Shown here piece after piece: positions 7,241 to 16,549 of a DNA stretch of 64,000 nt (position 1 is the stretch's first letter; each line of letters starts with the position of its first letter). A program made the translations under genes and the position numbers. Below the pieces are notes generated by a model that worked only from the letters and a program-made list of their open reading frames with translations, did no database searches and was not told where the DNA came from. Where the stretch lies: contig NC_015387.1 of assembly GCF_000195335.1 (NCBI RefSeq), positions 310,001-374,000 on the forward strand. Reading direction: 5' to 3'. The DNA is from Marinithermus hydrothermalis DSM 14884. GTDB lineage: Bacteria; Deinococcota; Deinococci; Deinococcales; Marinithermaceae.

Positions 7241-8023
7241 ATGTTGCTTGCATTTGGTGAGGCGCTGATTGAACTCTCTGGAGACGGAGACGGTGGTACT
7301 GCGCTCCTATCGGAGGTAAGCCACTTCACGCCGCGACCGGGCGGGGCGGTGTTGAAACAAGCGCTGGCGGCGGCGCGTCAGGGCGCGCGGGTACGGTTTT
7401 TAACCCGTGTAGGCCGGGACGCGTACGGAGGCGTGGTGCGCCGCACCCTGGCCGAAGCGGGGGTCGAGGGGGTTGTGCAGGAGGACCCACAGCTCCCCAC
7501 CAGTCTCCAGCTTGTGGGCACGGACGCGGTCGCTTACCGCATGGCTGACGCCCAGCTCGAGACCCCGCCCGAGAGCTTCTTCGAAGGCGGTACGCTCCTG
7601 CACGCCTCGGCCTGGCCCTTCGGCTTGGACCCAGCGCGCACCACCGCGGTCAAGTTGTTCCGTGAAGGGATCCGCCGAGGGTTGGCGCTTTCCCTCGATT
7701 TGAACTACCAGCCCTGGGCGTTCCGCGGGGATTTGCTCGAGGTGCTGCGGCCGTTCCTGCCGCTCTCCTACCTCAAGGTTTCGGAGGAGGCGCTGAACCT
7801 CTTGGACCTCCGGCCGGGCGAGTTGTTCCAGCTGGCGCACACCGTGCTGTACTTCCGCGACAAGGGGCTTAAGTTGATCAACCTGTTCGGCGAGCACGCT
7901 TTCGACGCCCCCCCCAAGGGGCAGGAGGACGCGGTGTACGGGGCCTTCCTAGCACGGATCGTTGGGGGGGAGGACCCGGAGGAAGCCCTGAAGGCCGCGC
8001 TCGCACAGGCCGCGGCCCTGTAG
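7241..8023 (+). CDS. PfkB-family carbohydrate kinase-like protein lacking the catalytic GAGD motif
   Basis: A 260-residue protein with a recognisable ribokinase/PfkB N-terminal half: [12 protein letters not shown], a [17 protein letters not shown] segment like the PfkB N-x-A signature, and [19 protein letters not shown] at 7223-7229 supports ATG 7241 rather than an upstream TTG. The C-terminal anion-hole/catalytic motif of the family, D-T-x-GAGD-x-F, is replaced by [12 protein letters not shown], so the catalytic Asp is missing. The protein is also shorter than the usual 300-320 residues. It may be a decayed or non-kinase PfkB homologue. No sugar pathway neighbours help to name a substrate. 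Confidence 0.72.
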   Translation: MLLAFGEALIELSGDGDGGTALLSEVSHFTPRPGGAVLKQALAAARQGARVRFLTRVGRDAYGGVVRRTLAEAGVEGVVQEDPQLPTSLQLVGTDAVAYRMADAQLETPPESFFEGGTLLHASAWPFGLDPARTTAVKLFREGIRRGLALSLDLNYQPWAFRGDLLEVLRPFLPLSYLKVSEEALNLLDLRPGELFQLAHTVLYFRDKGLKLINLFGEHAFDAPPKGQEDAVYGAFLARIVGGEDPEEALKAALAQAAAL

Positions 8024-8057
8024 CGCCACAGCCTTGACCCGCCGGTCATTTTCTGGG

Positions 8058-9578
8058 ATGAATAAAGGCATGCGTCCACGCGAAGCCTACGAATGGTTGC
8101 TCACCCACCATAAGGAAAGCGCGTACCTGGGTTCGGTACGGGCCCTACTGGCCTGGGACCAGCGCACCCAGATCCCCCCTAAGGGGCACGCGCACCGCGC
8201 GCAGCAGGTCGCCCTACTCACCAAGCTGCTCCACCAACGCGCCACCGACCCCCGGATTGGGGAGATGCTCGAGATCCTCGAGGGCAGCGAGTTCACCCAG
8301 GAGCCCACCGCGCCCGAGGCGGTGAACATCCGCGAGTGGCGGCGGGCTTACGAAAAGGCCCGGAAGATTCCCGAGCGCCTCGCGGTCGAGCTCGCCCGCA
8401 CCACCGCCCAGGCCGAGTCCGCTTGGGAGGCGGCCCGCCCCCAAAACGACTGGGCGGCCTTCAAGCCGCACCTCGAGAAGGTGCTCGAGCTCACGCGGGA
8501 GGTGGCCGAGGCCCTGGGGTATGAGCGCGAGCCCTACGACGCTCTGCTCGACGGGTACGAGCCCGGCGAGACGACGGCGCGCCTCGAACCGATCTTCGCC
8601 CGGCTGCGTGAGGCGCTCGTGGATCTGTTGGGCCGCATCCAAAACGCCCCGCGCCGCCCCGACACCTCGGTGCTGCACCGGCACTACCCCCGCTCCGCGC
8701 AGGAGGCCTTCGCTAAGGCGGTTGCGGCCCGGATCGGGTACGACTTCGAGGCCGGCCGCCTCGATCCCACCGCGCATCCCTTCGCGATCGCGATCGGGCC
8801 GGGGGATGTGCGCATCACCACGCGCTACGACGAGAACTACTTCTCCGGCGCGTTCTTCGGCACGATCCACGAGGCGGGGCACGCCATGTACGAGCAAGGA
8901 CTGCCCGCCGAGCACTGGGGCACCCCCATGGGCGAGCCGGTCTCCCTGGGTATCCACGAGTCCCAGTCCCGCATGTGGGAGAACATGGTGGGGCGCAGCC
9001 TCGGGTTCTGGCGGTACTTCTTCCCCGAGGCGCAGCGCCACTTCGAGGCCCTAAAGGACGTGGACCTGGAGGCCTTCCACTTCGCGGTGAACGCGGTGGA
9101 ACCCAGCCTGATCCGCGTCGAGGCCGACGAGGTCACGTACAACCTGCACATCCTGCTGCGCTTCGAGCTCGAGCTGGCCCTGCTCCGGGGGGAGCTCGAG
9201 GTGGCGGACCTGCCCGAGGCGTGGAACGAGAAGATGCGCGCCTACCTCGGCCTGACCCCCCCCGACTACCGGGACGGCGTGATGCAGGACGTGCACTGGT
9301 CCGCCGGGCTGATCGGGTACTTCCCCACCTACACCCTGGGGAACCTGTACGCCGCGCAGTTCTTCGCAAAAGCCCAGGAGGAGTTGGGGGACCTCGAGGC
9401 GATGTTCGCCCAGGGGGAGTTCGCGCCGCTCCTCGAGTGGTTGCGCGAGCAGATCCACCGCCAGGGCATGCGCTACCACCCCCGCGACCTGGTGCGGGCA
9501 GTGACCGGGGAGGAGGTCAGCCCCGAGCCACTGATCCGGTACCTGAACGCGAAGTTCGGCGCGCTCTACGAGGTCTAG
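8058..9578 (+). CDS. Thermostable carboxypeptidase, family M32 (carboxypeptidase Taq)
   Basis: A protein of about 506 residues, the normal length for M32 metallocarboxypeptidases, which release C-terminal residues with broad specificity except proline. Seen: the zinc-binding HEAGH in [16 protein letters not shown], with the downstream glutamate in [12 protein letters not shown], and the M32-specific DVRITTRY and [15 protein letters not shown] blocks. The start is either ATG 8058 or ATG 8070. No good Shine-Dalgarno is present, and TTGACC at 8033-8038 could be a -35 element. The 3' end overlaps the convergent sppA gene by 4 bp. Confidence 0.92.
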   Translation: MNKGMRPREAYEWLLTHHKESAYLGSVRALLAWDQRTQIPPKGHAHRAQQVALLTKLLHQRATDPRIGEMLEILEGSEFTQEPTAPEAVNIREWRRAYEKARKIPERLAVELARTTAQAESAWEAARPQNDWAAFKPHLEKVLELTREVAEALGYEREPYDALLDGYEPGETTARLEPIFARLREALVDLLGRIQNAPRRPDTSVLHRHYPRSAQEAFAKAVAARIGYDFEAGRLDPTAHPFAIAIGPGDVRITTRYDENYFSGAFFGTIHEAGHAMYEQGLPAEHWGTPMGEPVSLGIHESQSRMWENMVGRSLGFWRYFFPEAQRHFEALKDVDLEAFHFAVNAVEPSLIRVEADEVTYNLHILLRFELELALLRGELEVADLPEAWNEKMRAYLGLTPPDYRDGVMQDVHWSAGLIGYFPTYTLGNLYAAQFFAKAQEELGDLEAMFAQGEFAPLLEWLREQIHRQGMRYHPRDLVRAVTGEEVSPEPLIRYLNAKFGALYEV

Positions 9579-11209
9579 CGGATCTCGAGGACCTCAGGGT
9601 GCAGCAGGAGCGCCCGCTCCGCCAGAAGCGGCGCGAGGACCTTAAGGAAGGCGCTGGGCTGGTCCGGGCGCGGCAGGATCAAGGGTTTCGGCATCGGGAC
9701 GTTCCAGGCGGGGGCGTCGGGGGGAAGGTCGGCGAGTTCACGCGCGAGCGCGAGGCCGCGCTCCACGTCCCCCAGCTCGTCCACCAGGCCGAGCTCGAGG
9801 GCGTCCTGCCCAGCCCAGACCCGCCCGCGCCCGATCTCGTCCACGCGCGCCGGCTCGAGGCCCCGGCCCTCCACGACCCGCGCGACGAAGCGCGCGTAGA
9901 CCTCCTCGATGTACCGCTGGATCAGCGCGCGTTCCTCCTCGGTCGGGGCGCGGCGGCTGGTGCCGAGCTCGGCGAACCGCCCTAGGGTGATCGCCTCGGG
10001 GTTCAGCCCGTAGCGGTGGTTGAACTCCTCGAGGATTCCGAACAAAGTCACCACCCCGATCGAGCCCGTGAGGGTGGTGGGGGCCGCCACGATCCGGGTC
10101 GCTTGGCACGCGACGTAGTACCCGCCGGAGGCCGCGACGGGTCCCAGGACCGCGACGACGGGCTTGGTCTTTTTGATCCGGGCGACCTCGCGCAGGATCA
10201 GGTCGCTCGCCAGGGCCGAGCCGCCGGGCGAGTCCACGTACAGCACGATCGCCGCGGTTTTGGGGTCGGCCTCCGCTAACCGCAGCGCGCGCAGGAGGCT
10301 TTCCGAGCCGGCCTGGTCCCCACCTAGGATGGGGAGGGGGAGGGGCACGCGGCGGGAGGGGCCGGTTACGATCGCGCCTACGAGCGGGACGACCGCGACG
10401 CGCCGCGCGGAGAAGACGCGGAGCTTGGGGGGCAGGAAGCGCGCCGCGGCCCGGTAGGGCTGGTGGTGTTTTTGGATGAGCTCGTCCTCGTAGGCCACGC
10501 GGTCCACCAAGCCGCGGGCTTGGGCCTCCTTAGCGGAGGTGATGCCCGCGTCTATCCAGTCCCGCACGGTCTGGGGGTCCACGCCGCGTGCCTCGGCTAC
10601 GGCCTGCGCGAAGACCTCGAAGAACCGCTCCAAAAGCGTGGTGTACTGCTCGCGGTTCGCTTCACTCATCCGTGAGTGCACGAGGTTGTCCCCTGCGCTC
10701 TTGTACTCCCGGATCGCTTGCTTCTCGAAGCGAATCCCGTAGCGGTCGAGGAAGTCCTTCACGAAGGTCACGGAGAGCTTGAGGCCGAGCAGGGAGAACT
10801 CGGCGCTTTCCGGAACCGCGATGGTCTGGGCCGCGCTCGCGAGGTAGTAGCTGGAAAAATCCACCCGCGTGAGGTACGCGAGGGTTTGCTTTCCCGCGTC
10901 GCGCAAACGCTGGACGGCCTCGCGCAGCGCGAAGACCGTCCCGTACGGGGCGCGCAGCCCCTCGATCCTTAGCACCACCCCCTCCACCCACGGGGCCTGA
11001 GCGAGGGCCTGGAGTTTTTCCGTCAGCTGCTCGAGGGTTTCCGCGCGCTCCTCAAACCCCCAGATCCGCCCGGTGGGGCGGCGCGCGGGGTAGGGGCCGC
11101 CGATCTCGAGGACCACCCACCGGGGGCGTTCTCCGGGCAGGGCCGCGAGCCCGCGGTGGAGAAGGGCCCGCGTATTGTGGCGCAGGTCCGCAAACCAGTG
11201 GTGTGCCAT
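9575..11209 (-). CDS. sppA: Signal peptide peptidase SppA-type serine protease (S49)
   Basis: A protein of about 544 residues with two S49 repeats, like the long E. coli-type SppA that degrades cleaved signal peptides at the membrane. The N-terminal repeat carries the conserved lysine in REYKSAGD; the C-terminal repeat carries [12 protein letters not shown] and the serine nucleophile in [26 protein letters not shown]-type variants are absent: TLTGSIGV follows as expected. AGGAG precedes ATG 11209 by 1-2 nt, so I prefer it to the start eight codons upstream. I see no strong N-terminal transmembrane helix, which is unusual for the long form. It ends in a 4-bp convergent overlap with the carboxypeptidase gene. 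Confidence 0.87.
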   Translation of the reverse strand: MAHHWFADLRHNTRALLHRGLAALPGERPRWVVLEIGGPYPARRPTGRIWGFEERAETLEQLTEKLQALAQAPWVEGVVLRIEGLRAPYGTVFALREAVQRLRDAGKQTLAYLTRVDFSSYYLASAAQTIAVPESAEFSLLGLKLSVTFVKDFLDRYGIRFEKQAIREYKSAGDNLVHSRMSEANREQYTTLLERFFEVFAQAVAEARGVDPQTVRDWIDAGITSAKEAQARGLVDRVAYEDELIQKHHQPYRAAARFLPPKLRVFSARRVAVVPLVGAIVTGPSRRVPLPLPILGGDQAGSESLLRALRLAEADPKTAAIVLYVDSPGGSALASDLILREVARIKKTKPVVAVLGPVAASGGYYVACQATRIVAAPTTLTGSIGVVTLFGILEEFNHRYGLNPEAITLGRFAELGTSRRAPTEEERALIQRYIEEVYARFVARVVEGRGLEPARVDEIGRGRVWAGQDALELGLVDELGDVERGLALARELADLPPDAPAWNVPMPKPLILPRPDQPSAFLKVLAPLLAERALLLHPEVLEIR

Positions 11210-11270
11210 ACTCCTAAGCTTACCCTCTCGCATCGATGGAGGGCGTTCACGTGCCGGGGATTAGGAGGCG

Positions 11271-11594
11271 TTAGTCGCGCTTGGGGGTCCAGCGGGTGCG
11301 GTCCCGCGCCTCGTACTTCTGCATCACCCGGGTGAAGGCCTCCTCGAGGTCGATGCCGTGGCTGTTGGCCATGGAGACCAGGACGAACAGCAGGTCCGCG
11401 AGTTCCATCGCGAGCTCGCCCTCCGCCTCGCCCGGCTTGGGCTTCTTCCCGTGTTGGTGTGCTAGGACCCGGGCGATCTCTCCCACCTCCTCGGTCATGC
11501 GGGCGAGCATGAGGAGGGGCGGGAAGTACCCCTCCTCGAACTGGCGAATCCACGCGTCTACCTGCGCTTGGAGGTCCTTGAGCGTGAGGCTCAT
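11271..11594 (-). CDS. MazG-like nucleotide pyrophosphohydrolase
   Basis: A 107-residue all-alpha NTP pyrophosphohydrolase of the small MazG type, half the size of E. coli MazG. The Mg-binding pattern is visible as EEVGEIARVL followed by ELAMELADLLFVLVSMA, giving the E-x-x-E and E-x-x-D pairs. Such enzymes hydrolyse non-canonical or excess NTPs. A TATAAT box 7 nt before the ATG suggests a leaderless transcript. It lies between the M42 peptidase and sppA on the same strand. Confidence 0.87.
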   Translation of the reverse strand: MSLTLKDLQAQVDAWIRQFEEGYFPPLLMLARMTEEVGEIARVLAHQHGKKPKPGEAEGELAMELADLLFVLVSMANSHGIDLEEAFTRVMQKYEARDRTRWTPKRD

Positions 11595-11601
11595 CCCCTG
11601 G

Positions 11602-11607
11602 ATTATA
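11602..11607 (-). promoter_or_regulatory. Leaderless -10 element of the mazG-like gene
   Basis: A consensus TATAAT on the minus strand is followed by 7 nt and ATG at 11594, leaving no room for a ribosome binding site. Confidence 0.6.
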
Positions 11608-11669
11608 CGCGCGCGGCGTAGGCTCCCTGCTGGGGCTTAGGCTGCGGTGGGGGTTCGCAACCCGGAGGC

Positions 11670-12725
11670 TTAGCGAACGAGGTCCGTAACGGGCGCTTGC
11701 GCGTACAGGGCCAGCAGGCGTACCACGGCCTCCACGTCCCCGAGGTCCACCACTTCGGACGGGGAGTGCATGTACCGGTTGGGGATCGAGACGACCGCGG
11801 AGGGCACGCCCTCGCGCACCAGAGCGATCTCGTCCGCGTCCGTGCCGCTAAAGCGCCAGTGTGCCGCGAGCGTGTACGGCACCTTCTCCCGCTCCGCGAG
11901 CTCCCGAAGCCGCCGGAGCACCTTGGGATGCACGAACGGTCCCACTGCGAGGTTCGCGCCGGAGCCGAGGGGGGCCTCCCCCCACTTCTTCTTGTCCACC
12001 CCCGGCTGCCGGCTGCAGAAGGTCACGTCCACCACGAGCGCGGTGTCCGGCCGCAGGCGATAAGCCGCGGTGCGCGCCCCGTACGCTCCGATCTCCTCCT
12101 GGACCGTGGCCACCGCGGTGACCTCGGCCGCCACCCCGGCCGCCTTCAGGTAACGGAGCGCTTCGAGGACCGCGAAGGCCCCGATGCGGTTATCGATGGC
12201 CTTCGAGGCGACGCGGCGACCCAGGAGGCGTTCCAGGGGCTGCGCGATCACGCCGACCGCGCCGACCTCGAGGTGCGCGCGGGCCTCCGCCCCGTCCTTT
12301 GCGCCGATGTCCGCCCATAACTCGTCGATCTTGACCGCTTTTTCGCGCTCGGCCGCCTCGAGGAGGTGGATGGGCTTGCGCCCCACGACGCCCAGCACGC
12401 TGCCCTGGGGGCCGAGGAAGCGGAGGCGCTGGCCGACGAGGACCTGGGGGTCCCAGCCGCCAAGCCCTTGGAAGTAGACGTACCCGTCGTCGTCGATGTG
12501 CGTGACGATCACGCCGATCTCATCGATGTGCCCGGCGAGCATGAGGCGCGGGGTGCCGCCAGGGTTGATCTGGGCGTAGGCGTTCCCGTGCGCATCCCGC
12601 TCCACCCGGTCGGCGAAGGTCTCGGCCTGAGCGCACCAGACCCGGGCGGCCTCGTCCTCGAAGCCGGTAGGGCCGATGGCTCCGAGGAGCCGCTCCAGGA
12701 AGGCAAGGTCCAGCTCGAGCTTCAC
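11670..12725 (-). CDS. M42-family aminopeptidase (FrvX/glutamyl aminopeptidase-like)
   Basis: A 351-residue dinuclear metallo-aminopeptidase of family M42, which forms large tetrahedral particles that trim peptides. Metal ligands and catalytic residues are visible: AGHIDEIG, SKAIDNRIGAFA, the catalytic glutamate pair in ATVQEEIGAYGA, VVDVTF and the C-terminal NRYMHSPSEVVD. The likely start is GTG 12725 after a GGAGGTGG site; the frame stays open another 150 codons upstream, but that segment has no M42 similarity and overlaps the GNAT-like gene. GTG overlaps that gene's stop by 4 bp, indicating translational coupling. Confidence 0.9.
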   Translation of the reverse strand: MKLELDLAFLERLLGAIGPTGFEDEAARVWCAQAETFADRVERDAHGNAYAQINPGGTPRLMLAGHIDEIGVIVTHIDDDGYVYFQGLGGWDPQVLVGQRLRFLGPQGSVLGVVGRKPIHLLEAAEREKAVKIDELWADIGAKDGAEARAHLEVGAVGVIAQPLERLLGRRVASKAIDNRIGAFAVLEALRYLKAAGVAAEVTAVATVQEEIGAYGARTAAYRLRPDTALVVDVTFCSRQPGVDKKKWGEAPLGSGANLAVGPFVHPKVLRRLRELAEREKVPYTLAAHWRFSGTDADEIALVREGVPSAVVSIPNRYMHSPSEVVDLGDVEAVVRLLALYAQAPVTDLVR

Positions 12726-13066
12726 TCCACCACCTCCCGTCCGTCCTGCTCGAGGGCGCGTTTGAAGGCGGTGAGGCCGTCTTGAACCAGGGCGGCTTGA
12801 TGCTTGGGAGCGAGGGTCTGGATGCGGCGGGTTTCGGGGTCGTACCAAAGGGCTCCCACCGGTTGGCCCGCGGGGTCGCGCAGGATGTAGTGCACGAGCC
12901 GGCCGCTTTGAATCCACTCCTGGTAGTAGCGCTCGCCTTCCCCGAAGGGCACCTTGCGCGGCGGGTTCTGGTACGCGGGGTCGGCCCACCACATCACCAG
13001 GTGCGGGGCGTCCTCGGGGCGCGTGCGGGTCAGGATGGCGCGTTTGCCGAAAAGCACCTCGTTCAC
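12722..13066 (-). CDS. Short GNAT-like acetyltransferase fragment or small domain protein
   Basis: A 114-residue protein. Its first 90 residues resemble the front half of RimJ/RimL-type GNAT acetyltransferases: GKRAILTRTRPEDAPHLVMWW, YYQEWIQSGRLVHYILRD and QPVGALWYDPETRRI. The acetyl-CoA binding R/Q-x-x-G-x-G/A loop of a full GNAT enzyme is not visible and the length is about two-thirds of normal, so catalytic activity is doubtful. GTG 13066 is preceded at 7 nt by TATACT, a leaderless arrangement. It is the first gene of the minus-strand group running into the M42 peptidase. Confidence 0.55.
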   Translation of the reverse strand: MNEVLFGKRAILTRTRPEDAPHLVMWWADPAYQNPPRKVPFGEGERYYQEWIQSGRLVHYILRDPAGQPVGALWYDPETRRIQTLAPKHQAALVQDGLTAFKRALEQDGREVVE

Positions 13067-13073
13067 AGGGAAC

Positions 13074-13079
13074 AGTATA
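13074..13079 (-). promoter_or_regulatory. Leaderless -10 element of the GNAT-like gene
   Basis: TATACT on the minus strand, then 7 nt, then GTG 13066. The divergent mgsA gene has a similar box (TAATAT at 13098-13103, 7 nt before GTG 13111), so two promoters share about 45 bp. Confidence 0.55.
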
Positions 13080-13110
13080 GGCGGCGCGGGCAGCCCTTAA
13101 TATAAGGGGT

Positions 13111-13497
13111 GTGAAGGCGTTGGCCCTGATCGCGCACGACGGGAAGAAGCTGGACCTCATCAGCTTCGCCAAGGATCACCGCGAAACCCTCGCCCGTTTC
13201 GACCTGGTGGCTACCGGGACTACGGGCCGGTTGCTCCGGGAGAAGGTGGGGCTTACGGTACGGACGCTCGCTTCGGGGCCGTTGGGGGGGGATTTGCAGA
13301 TCGGGGCCATGGTCGCGGAAGACCGGGTGCTCGCGGTGATCTTCTTCCGGGATCCCCTGACCGCCCAGCCGCACGAACCGGACGTGTCGGCCCTCATGCG
13401 CATCTGCGACGTGCACAACGTCCCGCTGGCGACGAACCTGGCCGCTGCGGAGGCGGTGTTGGCGTGGTTGGAGCATGGAGCTGAGGGAGCTGCTTGA
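13111..13497 (+). CDS. mgsA: Methylglyoxal synthase
   Basis: A 128-residue methylglyoxal synthase, which converts dihydroxyacetone phosphate to methylglyoxal and phosphate and bypasses lower glycolysis when phosphate is short. Seen: [12 protein letters not shown], the phosphate-binding ATGTTGRLL, the catalytic region [12 protein letters not shown] with its aspartate, and the late [16 protein letters not shown]. The start is GTG 13111. The 3' end overlaps the next small gene by 23 bp. Confidence 0.93.
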   Translation: MKALALIAHDGKKLDLISFAKDHRETLARFDLVATGTTGRLLREKVGLTVRTLASGPLGGDLQIGAMVAEDRVLAVIFFRDPLTAQPHEPDVSALMRICDVHNVPLATNLAAAEAVLAWLEHGAEGAA

Positions 13498-13705
13498 GGC
13501 GTTGCTCGAGGAGAACCGCGAGCTCCTCGAACGCCTGCCGGTCCCGGAGGGGCTGGCGGCGTACGTGGAGGAGCTGGTGCGGGCCGGGGACGGCGCGAAG
13601 CTGCTCGCGCTCCTCAAGCTGGCGTACGTGATCGGCGTGCAGCATGGCGCGGCGCGGAGCTCGGGCGGCGGGCCGGGGCCTCGAGGGCCGTTCATTCAGG
13701 CCTAG
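13475..13705 (+). CDS. Small conserved-looking hypothetical protein
   Basis: A 76-residue protein that overlaps mgsA by 23 bp in another frame and is probably translated by coupling. The first 57 residues are a strongly amphipathic helical stretch rich in Leu and Glu ([21 protein letters not shown], then [26 protein letters not shown]). The tail is Gly/Pro-rich. I do not recognise a family. High coding-like composition and tight spacing support a real gene, but it could be spurious. Confidence 0.45.
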   Translation: MELRELLEALLEENRELLERLPVPEGLAAYVEELVRAGDGAKLLALLKLAYVIGVQHGAARSSGGGPGPRGPFIQA

Positions 13706-13746
13706 TGCCGGTTCGCACGGCACGTTTAGCCCGTTGCGCTCGGGGG

Positions 13747-13752
13747 TAGACT
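13747..13752 (+). promoter_or_regulatory. Leaderless -10 element of the ygfZ gene
   Basis: TAGACT is followed by 6 nt and GTG 13759, with no ribosome binding site between. Confidence 0.5.
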
Positions 13753-13758
13753 GGTAGC

Positions 13759-14751
13759 GTGAGCGGGCTGAAGCGACTGCACGACGCGCTAGGGGCGGTG
13801 TACGCCGAGGTTCGCGGCGTGGCCGTGCCGTGGCGCTATGGGAATGAAGCGGCGGAGCACGCGGCCCTTCGGACGGGGGCGGGCCTCGTGGACCAGAGCG
13901 AGCGCGGGGTGCTGGCCCTTTCCGGCGCGGACCGCGTGGATTTCCTGAACGGCCAGTGCACAGCGAACATCAAGGCTTTAACGCCTGGCGGGGTGGTGGA
14001 GGCCCTGTTTTTGAACGCGCGGGGCCAGGTGGAGCTCTTCGGCACGGTGTACCACCGGGGGGAGGCGCTTTGGATCACCGCCCCCTCGGGGATGAGCCAA
14101 GCGCTCGAGGCGCGCTTTCGGCGGTACATCATCTTCGACCAGGTCGCGCTGGAACCCTTTGAGGCGGCGCAGTTCCGGCTGGTGGGGCCCAAGGCGGGCG
14201 AGGTGCTTGGGCGTGCTGGGTACGCGCTGCCGGAGGCGGGGCGTTTCGTGGAGGTGAAGGGCGGCCTGCTGGCCCGGGACGCGCACGGGTACGCCCTGGT
14301 CGTGCCCGTGGAGGACGCGGAGGCGGCGTGGCGGGCGTTGTGCGCGGCGGGCGCGACCCCGGTGGGGCGGGGGGCGTTGGAGGTGTGGCGGGTCGAGCGG
14401 GGGATCCCCGACCTGCCCGAGGCCCTGGGGCGGCTGCCCCAGGAGGTGGGCCTCGAGGACCTGGTGCACCCCGGCAAGGGGTGTTACCTGGGCCAGGAGA
14501 TCATGGCGCGCCTGGAGGCGCGGGGGAACGTCCGTCGCCGGTTGATGGGCCTGCGGCTCGGGGAGGTGGTGCCTTCGGGCGCGGAGGTAACGCACGAGGG
14601 TCGGGCGGTGGGCCAGGTGGGAACGGTGGTGCGCTCCCCCCGGCTGGGAGCGGTGGCCCTCGCGGTGCTCGGGAAGGCGCTCGAGCCTGGGGACCGGGTG
14701 GAGGTCGGGGGGGTGGCGGCTGAGGTGGCCGCGCTGCCATTCGTTGATTGA
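13759..14751 (+). CDS. ygfZ: YgfZ/GcvT-family folate-binding protein
   Basis: A 330-residue homologue of YgfZ, a tetrahydrofolate-dependent helper for iron-sulfur cluster assembly and repair of radical SAM enzymes such as MiaB. The diagnostic K-G-C-[FY]-x-G-Q-E motif is present as KGCYLGQEIMARLEARGNV near residues 237-255, and it separates YgfZ from true glycine-cleavage T-proteins. The GcvT-like N-terminal domain reads GAGLVDQSERGVLALSGADRVDFLNGQ. RimO, a methylthiotransferase and plausible client, is encoded elsewhere in this window. The start is GTG 13759. Confidence 0.88.
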   Translation: MSGLKRLHDALGAVYAEVRGVAVPWRYGNEAAEHAALRTGAGLVDQSERGVLALSGADRVDFLNGQCTANIKALTPGGVVEALFLNARGQVELFGTVYHRGEALWITAPSGMSQALEARFRRYIIFDQVALEPFEAAQFRLVGPKAGEVLGRAGYALPEAGRFVEVKGGLLARDAHGYALVVPVEDAEAAWRALCAAGATPVGRGALEVWRVERGIPDLPEALGRLPQEVGLEDLVHPGKGCYLGQEIMARLEARGNVRRRLMGLRLGEVVPSGAEVTHEGRAVGQVGTVVRSPRLGAVALAVLGKALEPGDRVEVGGVAAEVAALPFVD

Positions 14752-14771
14752 TAAATTGAGCGGGGCGTGTT

Positions 14772-15971
14772 ATGTTGATAGCAGAAATCATCGGGGTGGG
14801 GAGCGAGTTGATTCGGGGGGACACGCTGGACACCAACACCGCCGAGATCGCGCGCAGCCTCGAAGCTTACGCGGTCCGTGTGGACCGTACCCTGCGGGTC
14901 GCGGACGACCTCCAAGCCCTCGCGGAGGCCGTGCGGGAAGCCTGGCGGCGGGCGGACCTCGTGGTGCTCTCCGGTGGTCTCGGCCCCACCCCGGACGATC
15001 TCACCCGCGAAGCCATCGCCCAGGCCCTCGGGGAACCCCTCGAGCTCGACGCGGCGATGCTCGAGCGGATCCGGGCCTTCTTCGCGGCCCGCGGGCGGGC
15101 GATGCCGGAGGGAAACCAGAAGCAGGCCCTGCGGATCCCCTCGGCCCGGTGGCTGGAGAACCCGCGCGGCACCGCGCCTGGCTGGTGGGTCATCCGGGAG
15201 GCCAAGCAGCTCGTGGCCTTGCCGGGGCCGCCCGCGGAGTGGCGGCCGATCTGGGCTGAGCTGCTGCCGCAGCTGGGCCTGCCCCCCGCGCCGCGCGTTC
15301 GGAAGGTCTACAAGACCTGGGGGCTCGGCGAGTCCACGCTTGTCCAACGTCTCGGTCCCCTCGCGCGTCGAGGGGATCCCGCCCTTGGCACCTACGCCCA
15401 CCCGGACGGGGTGCACGTGGTGATTGAGGGTACCGACCCCGCGGCCACCCGCGCGCTGGCCCGGTCGGTACGCGCCCGATTGGAGGCGTACATCTGGGGA
15501 GAGGACGACGCCACCCTAGCCCAAACCCTTCTCCGGAGGCTCGAGGCCCGGGGCGGTACCCTGGCCGTCATGGAATCCCTCACCGGGGGGCTCGTCACCT
15601 CGCTCCTCACCGATGTGCCCGGCGCATCCCGGGTGGTGTTGGGCGGCGTGGTATCGTATTCCGCAGGGGCTAAGGCACGCTTTGGCGTGCCGGAAGCGGT
15701 GCTAGAAGCGCACGGCACGGTTTCGGCCGAGGCCGCGCGGGCCATGGCTGGGGCCGTAAGGGCGTTGTTCGGGGCCACCCACGGGATCGCCACCACGGGG
15801 GTGGCGGGACCGCAGCCCCTCGAGGGACACCCTGTGGGTACGGTGTACGTAGGGGTCGCCGGCCCCGATGGCAGCGCGGCGCGGGCGTACCGGTTCCCGC
15901 CCGTAGGCCGGGAAGCGATCAAGCTCCGGGCGGCCTACGCGGCCCTCGCGTACTTTTGGAGTCAGACATGA
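14772..15971 (+). CDS. cinA: CinA-type NMN deamidase/competence-damage protein
   Basis: A 399-residue two-domain CinA. The N-terminal MoCF/COG1058 domain shows [32 protein letters not shown] and [12 protein letters not shown]. The C-terminal NMN-deamidase domain, from about residue 245, shows [24 protein letters not shown] and [24 protein letters not shown]. Members recycle NMN to nicotinate mononucleotide. The gene starts 20 bp after ygfZ and its stop overlaps the thpR start (ATGA). The order cinA-thpR-recA matches the damage-responsive operon of Deinococcus. Confidence 0.93.
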   Translation: MLIAEIIGVGSELIRGDTLDTNTAEIARSLEAYAVRVDRTLRVADDLQALAEAVREAWRRADLVVLSGGLGPTPDDLTREAIAQALGEPLELDAAMLERIRAFFAARGRAMPEGNQKQALRIPSARWLENPRGTAPGWWVIREAKQLVALPGPPAEWRPIWAELLPQLGLPPAPRVRKVYKTWGLGESTLVQRLGPLARRGDPALGTYAHPDGVHVVIEGTDPAATRALARSVRARLEAYIWGEDDATLAQTLLRRLEARGGTLAVMESLTGGLVTSLLTDVPGASRVVLGGVVSYSAGAKARFGVPEAVLEAHGTVSAEAARAMAGAVRALFGATHGIATTGVAGPQPLEGHPVGTVYVGVAGPDGSAARAYRFPPVGREAIKLRAAYAALAYFWSQT

Positions 15972-16549
15972 GGCTGTTCTACGCGGTGTTCGTACCCAAG
16001 CCTGTGCAACAGGCCCTGGCCGAAGCGCAGAAACGACTGGTGGGTCGGTGGAAACCCGTCCTTCCCGCACAGATGCACGTAACGCTGCTCTTTCTCGGCG
16101 AGGTGCACCCCAAGGCCCTGGAGCGGCTCGTCCACGTTGGGCGTGACCTGGGGCGGTCCGTGCCCGCGTTTACCGCCGTGGTGCGCGGGACGGGGTACTT
16201 CCCCAACGAAGGCAAGCCCCGGGTGTGGTTCGCCAAGGCGGAAGGCGAAGGGTTCGAGCCGCTCGCGGAAGGCTTGAAGGCACGCCTTTCCGACCTGATC
16301 GAGGAAGACCGTCCCTTTAAGGCCCACATCACCCTCGCGCGCCGCAAGGGGCCCGCGCCCCGGGTGGGGCCGGTGGTGTTCAACCTAGAGTTTCCCGTGC
16401 GGGATTTCGCCCTGGTGCATTCAGAACTCCGCCGGGAAGGGCCGGTGTACACGGTGCTCGAACGGTTTGCGCTAAAGGAGCGTGAAGAGAATGGAAAACC
16501 TGGACAAAGAGCGGAAGAAAGCCTTGGAAAGCGCCCTGAAGCAGATTGA
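15968..16549 (+). CDS. thpR: RNA 2',3'-cyclic phosphodiesterase (LigT/ThpR, 2H family)
   Basis: A 193-residue 2H phosphoesterase. Both catalytic H-x-T-x motifs are present: [10 protein letters not shown] near residue 40 and [10 protein letters not shown] near residue 120. Family members open 2',3'-cyclic phosphates on RNA. ATG 15968 overlaps the cinA stop by 4 bp. The last 20 or so residues, after ERFALKERE, are charged and lie over the first 59 bp of recA in another frame. That makes the C-terminal tail longer than usual and embeds the recA start within thpR. Confidence 0.9.
   Translation: MRLFYAVFVPKPVQQALAEAQKRLVGRWKPVLPAQMHVTLLFLGEVHPKALERLVHVGRDLGRSVPAFTAVVRGTGYFPNEGKPRVWFAKAEGEGFEPLAEGLKARLSDLIEEDRPFKAHITLARRKGPAPRVGPVVFNLEFPVRDFALVHSELRREGPVYTVLERFALKEREENGKPGQRAEESLGKRPEAD

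Noticed and set aside
7241-8023. The PfkB-like gene as PsuK, partner of the PsuG at 60216
   Set aside because: It lies 53 kb away and lacks the catalytic GAGD motif, so there is no support for pairing them.
12726-13172. A 149-codon N-terminal extension of the M42 aminopeptidase
   Set aside because: The extension is Arg/Pro/Ala-rich, lies over the GNAT-like gene in another frame, and a GTG with a good ribosome site sits exactly where M42 homology starts.
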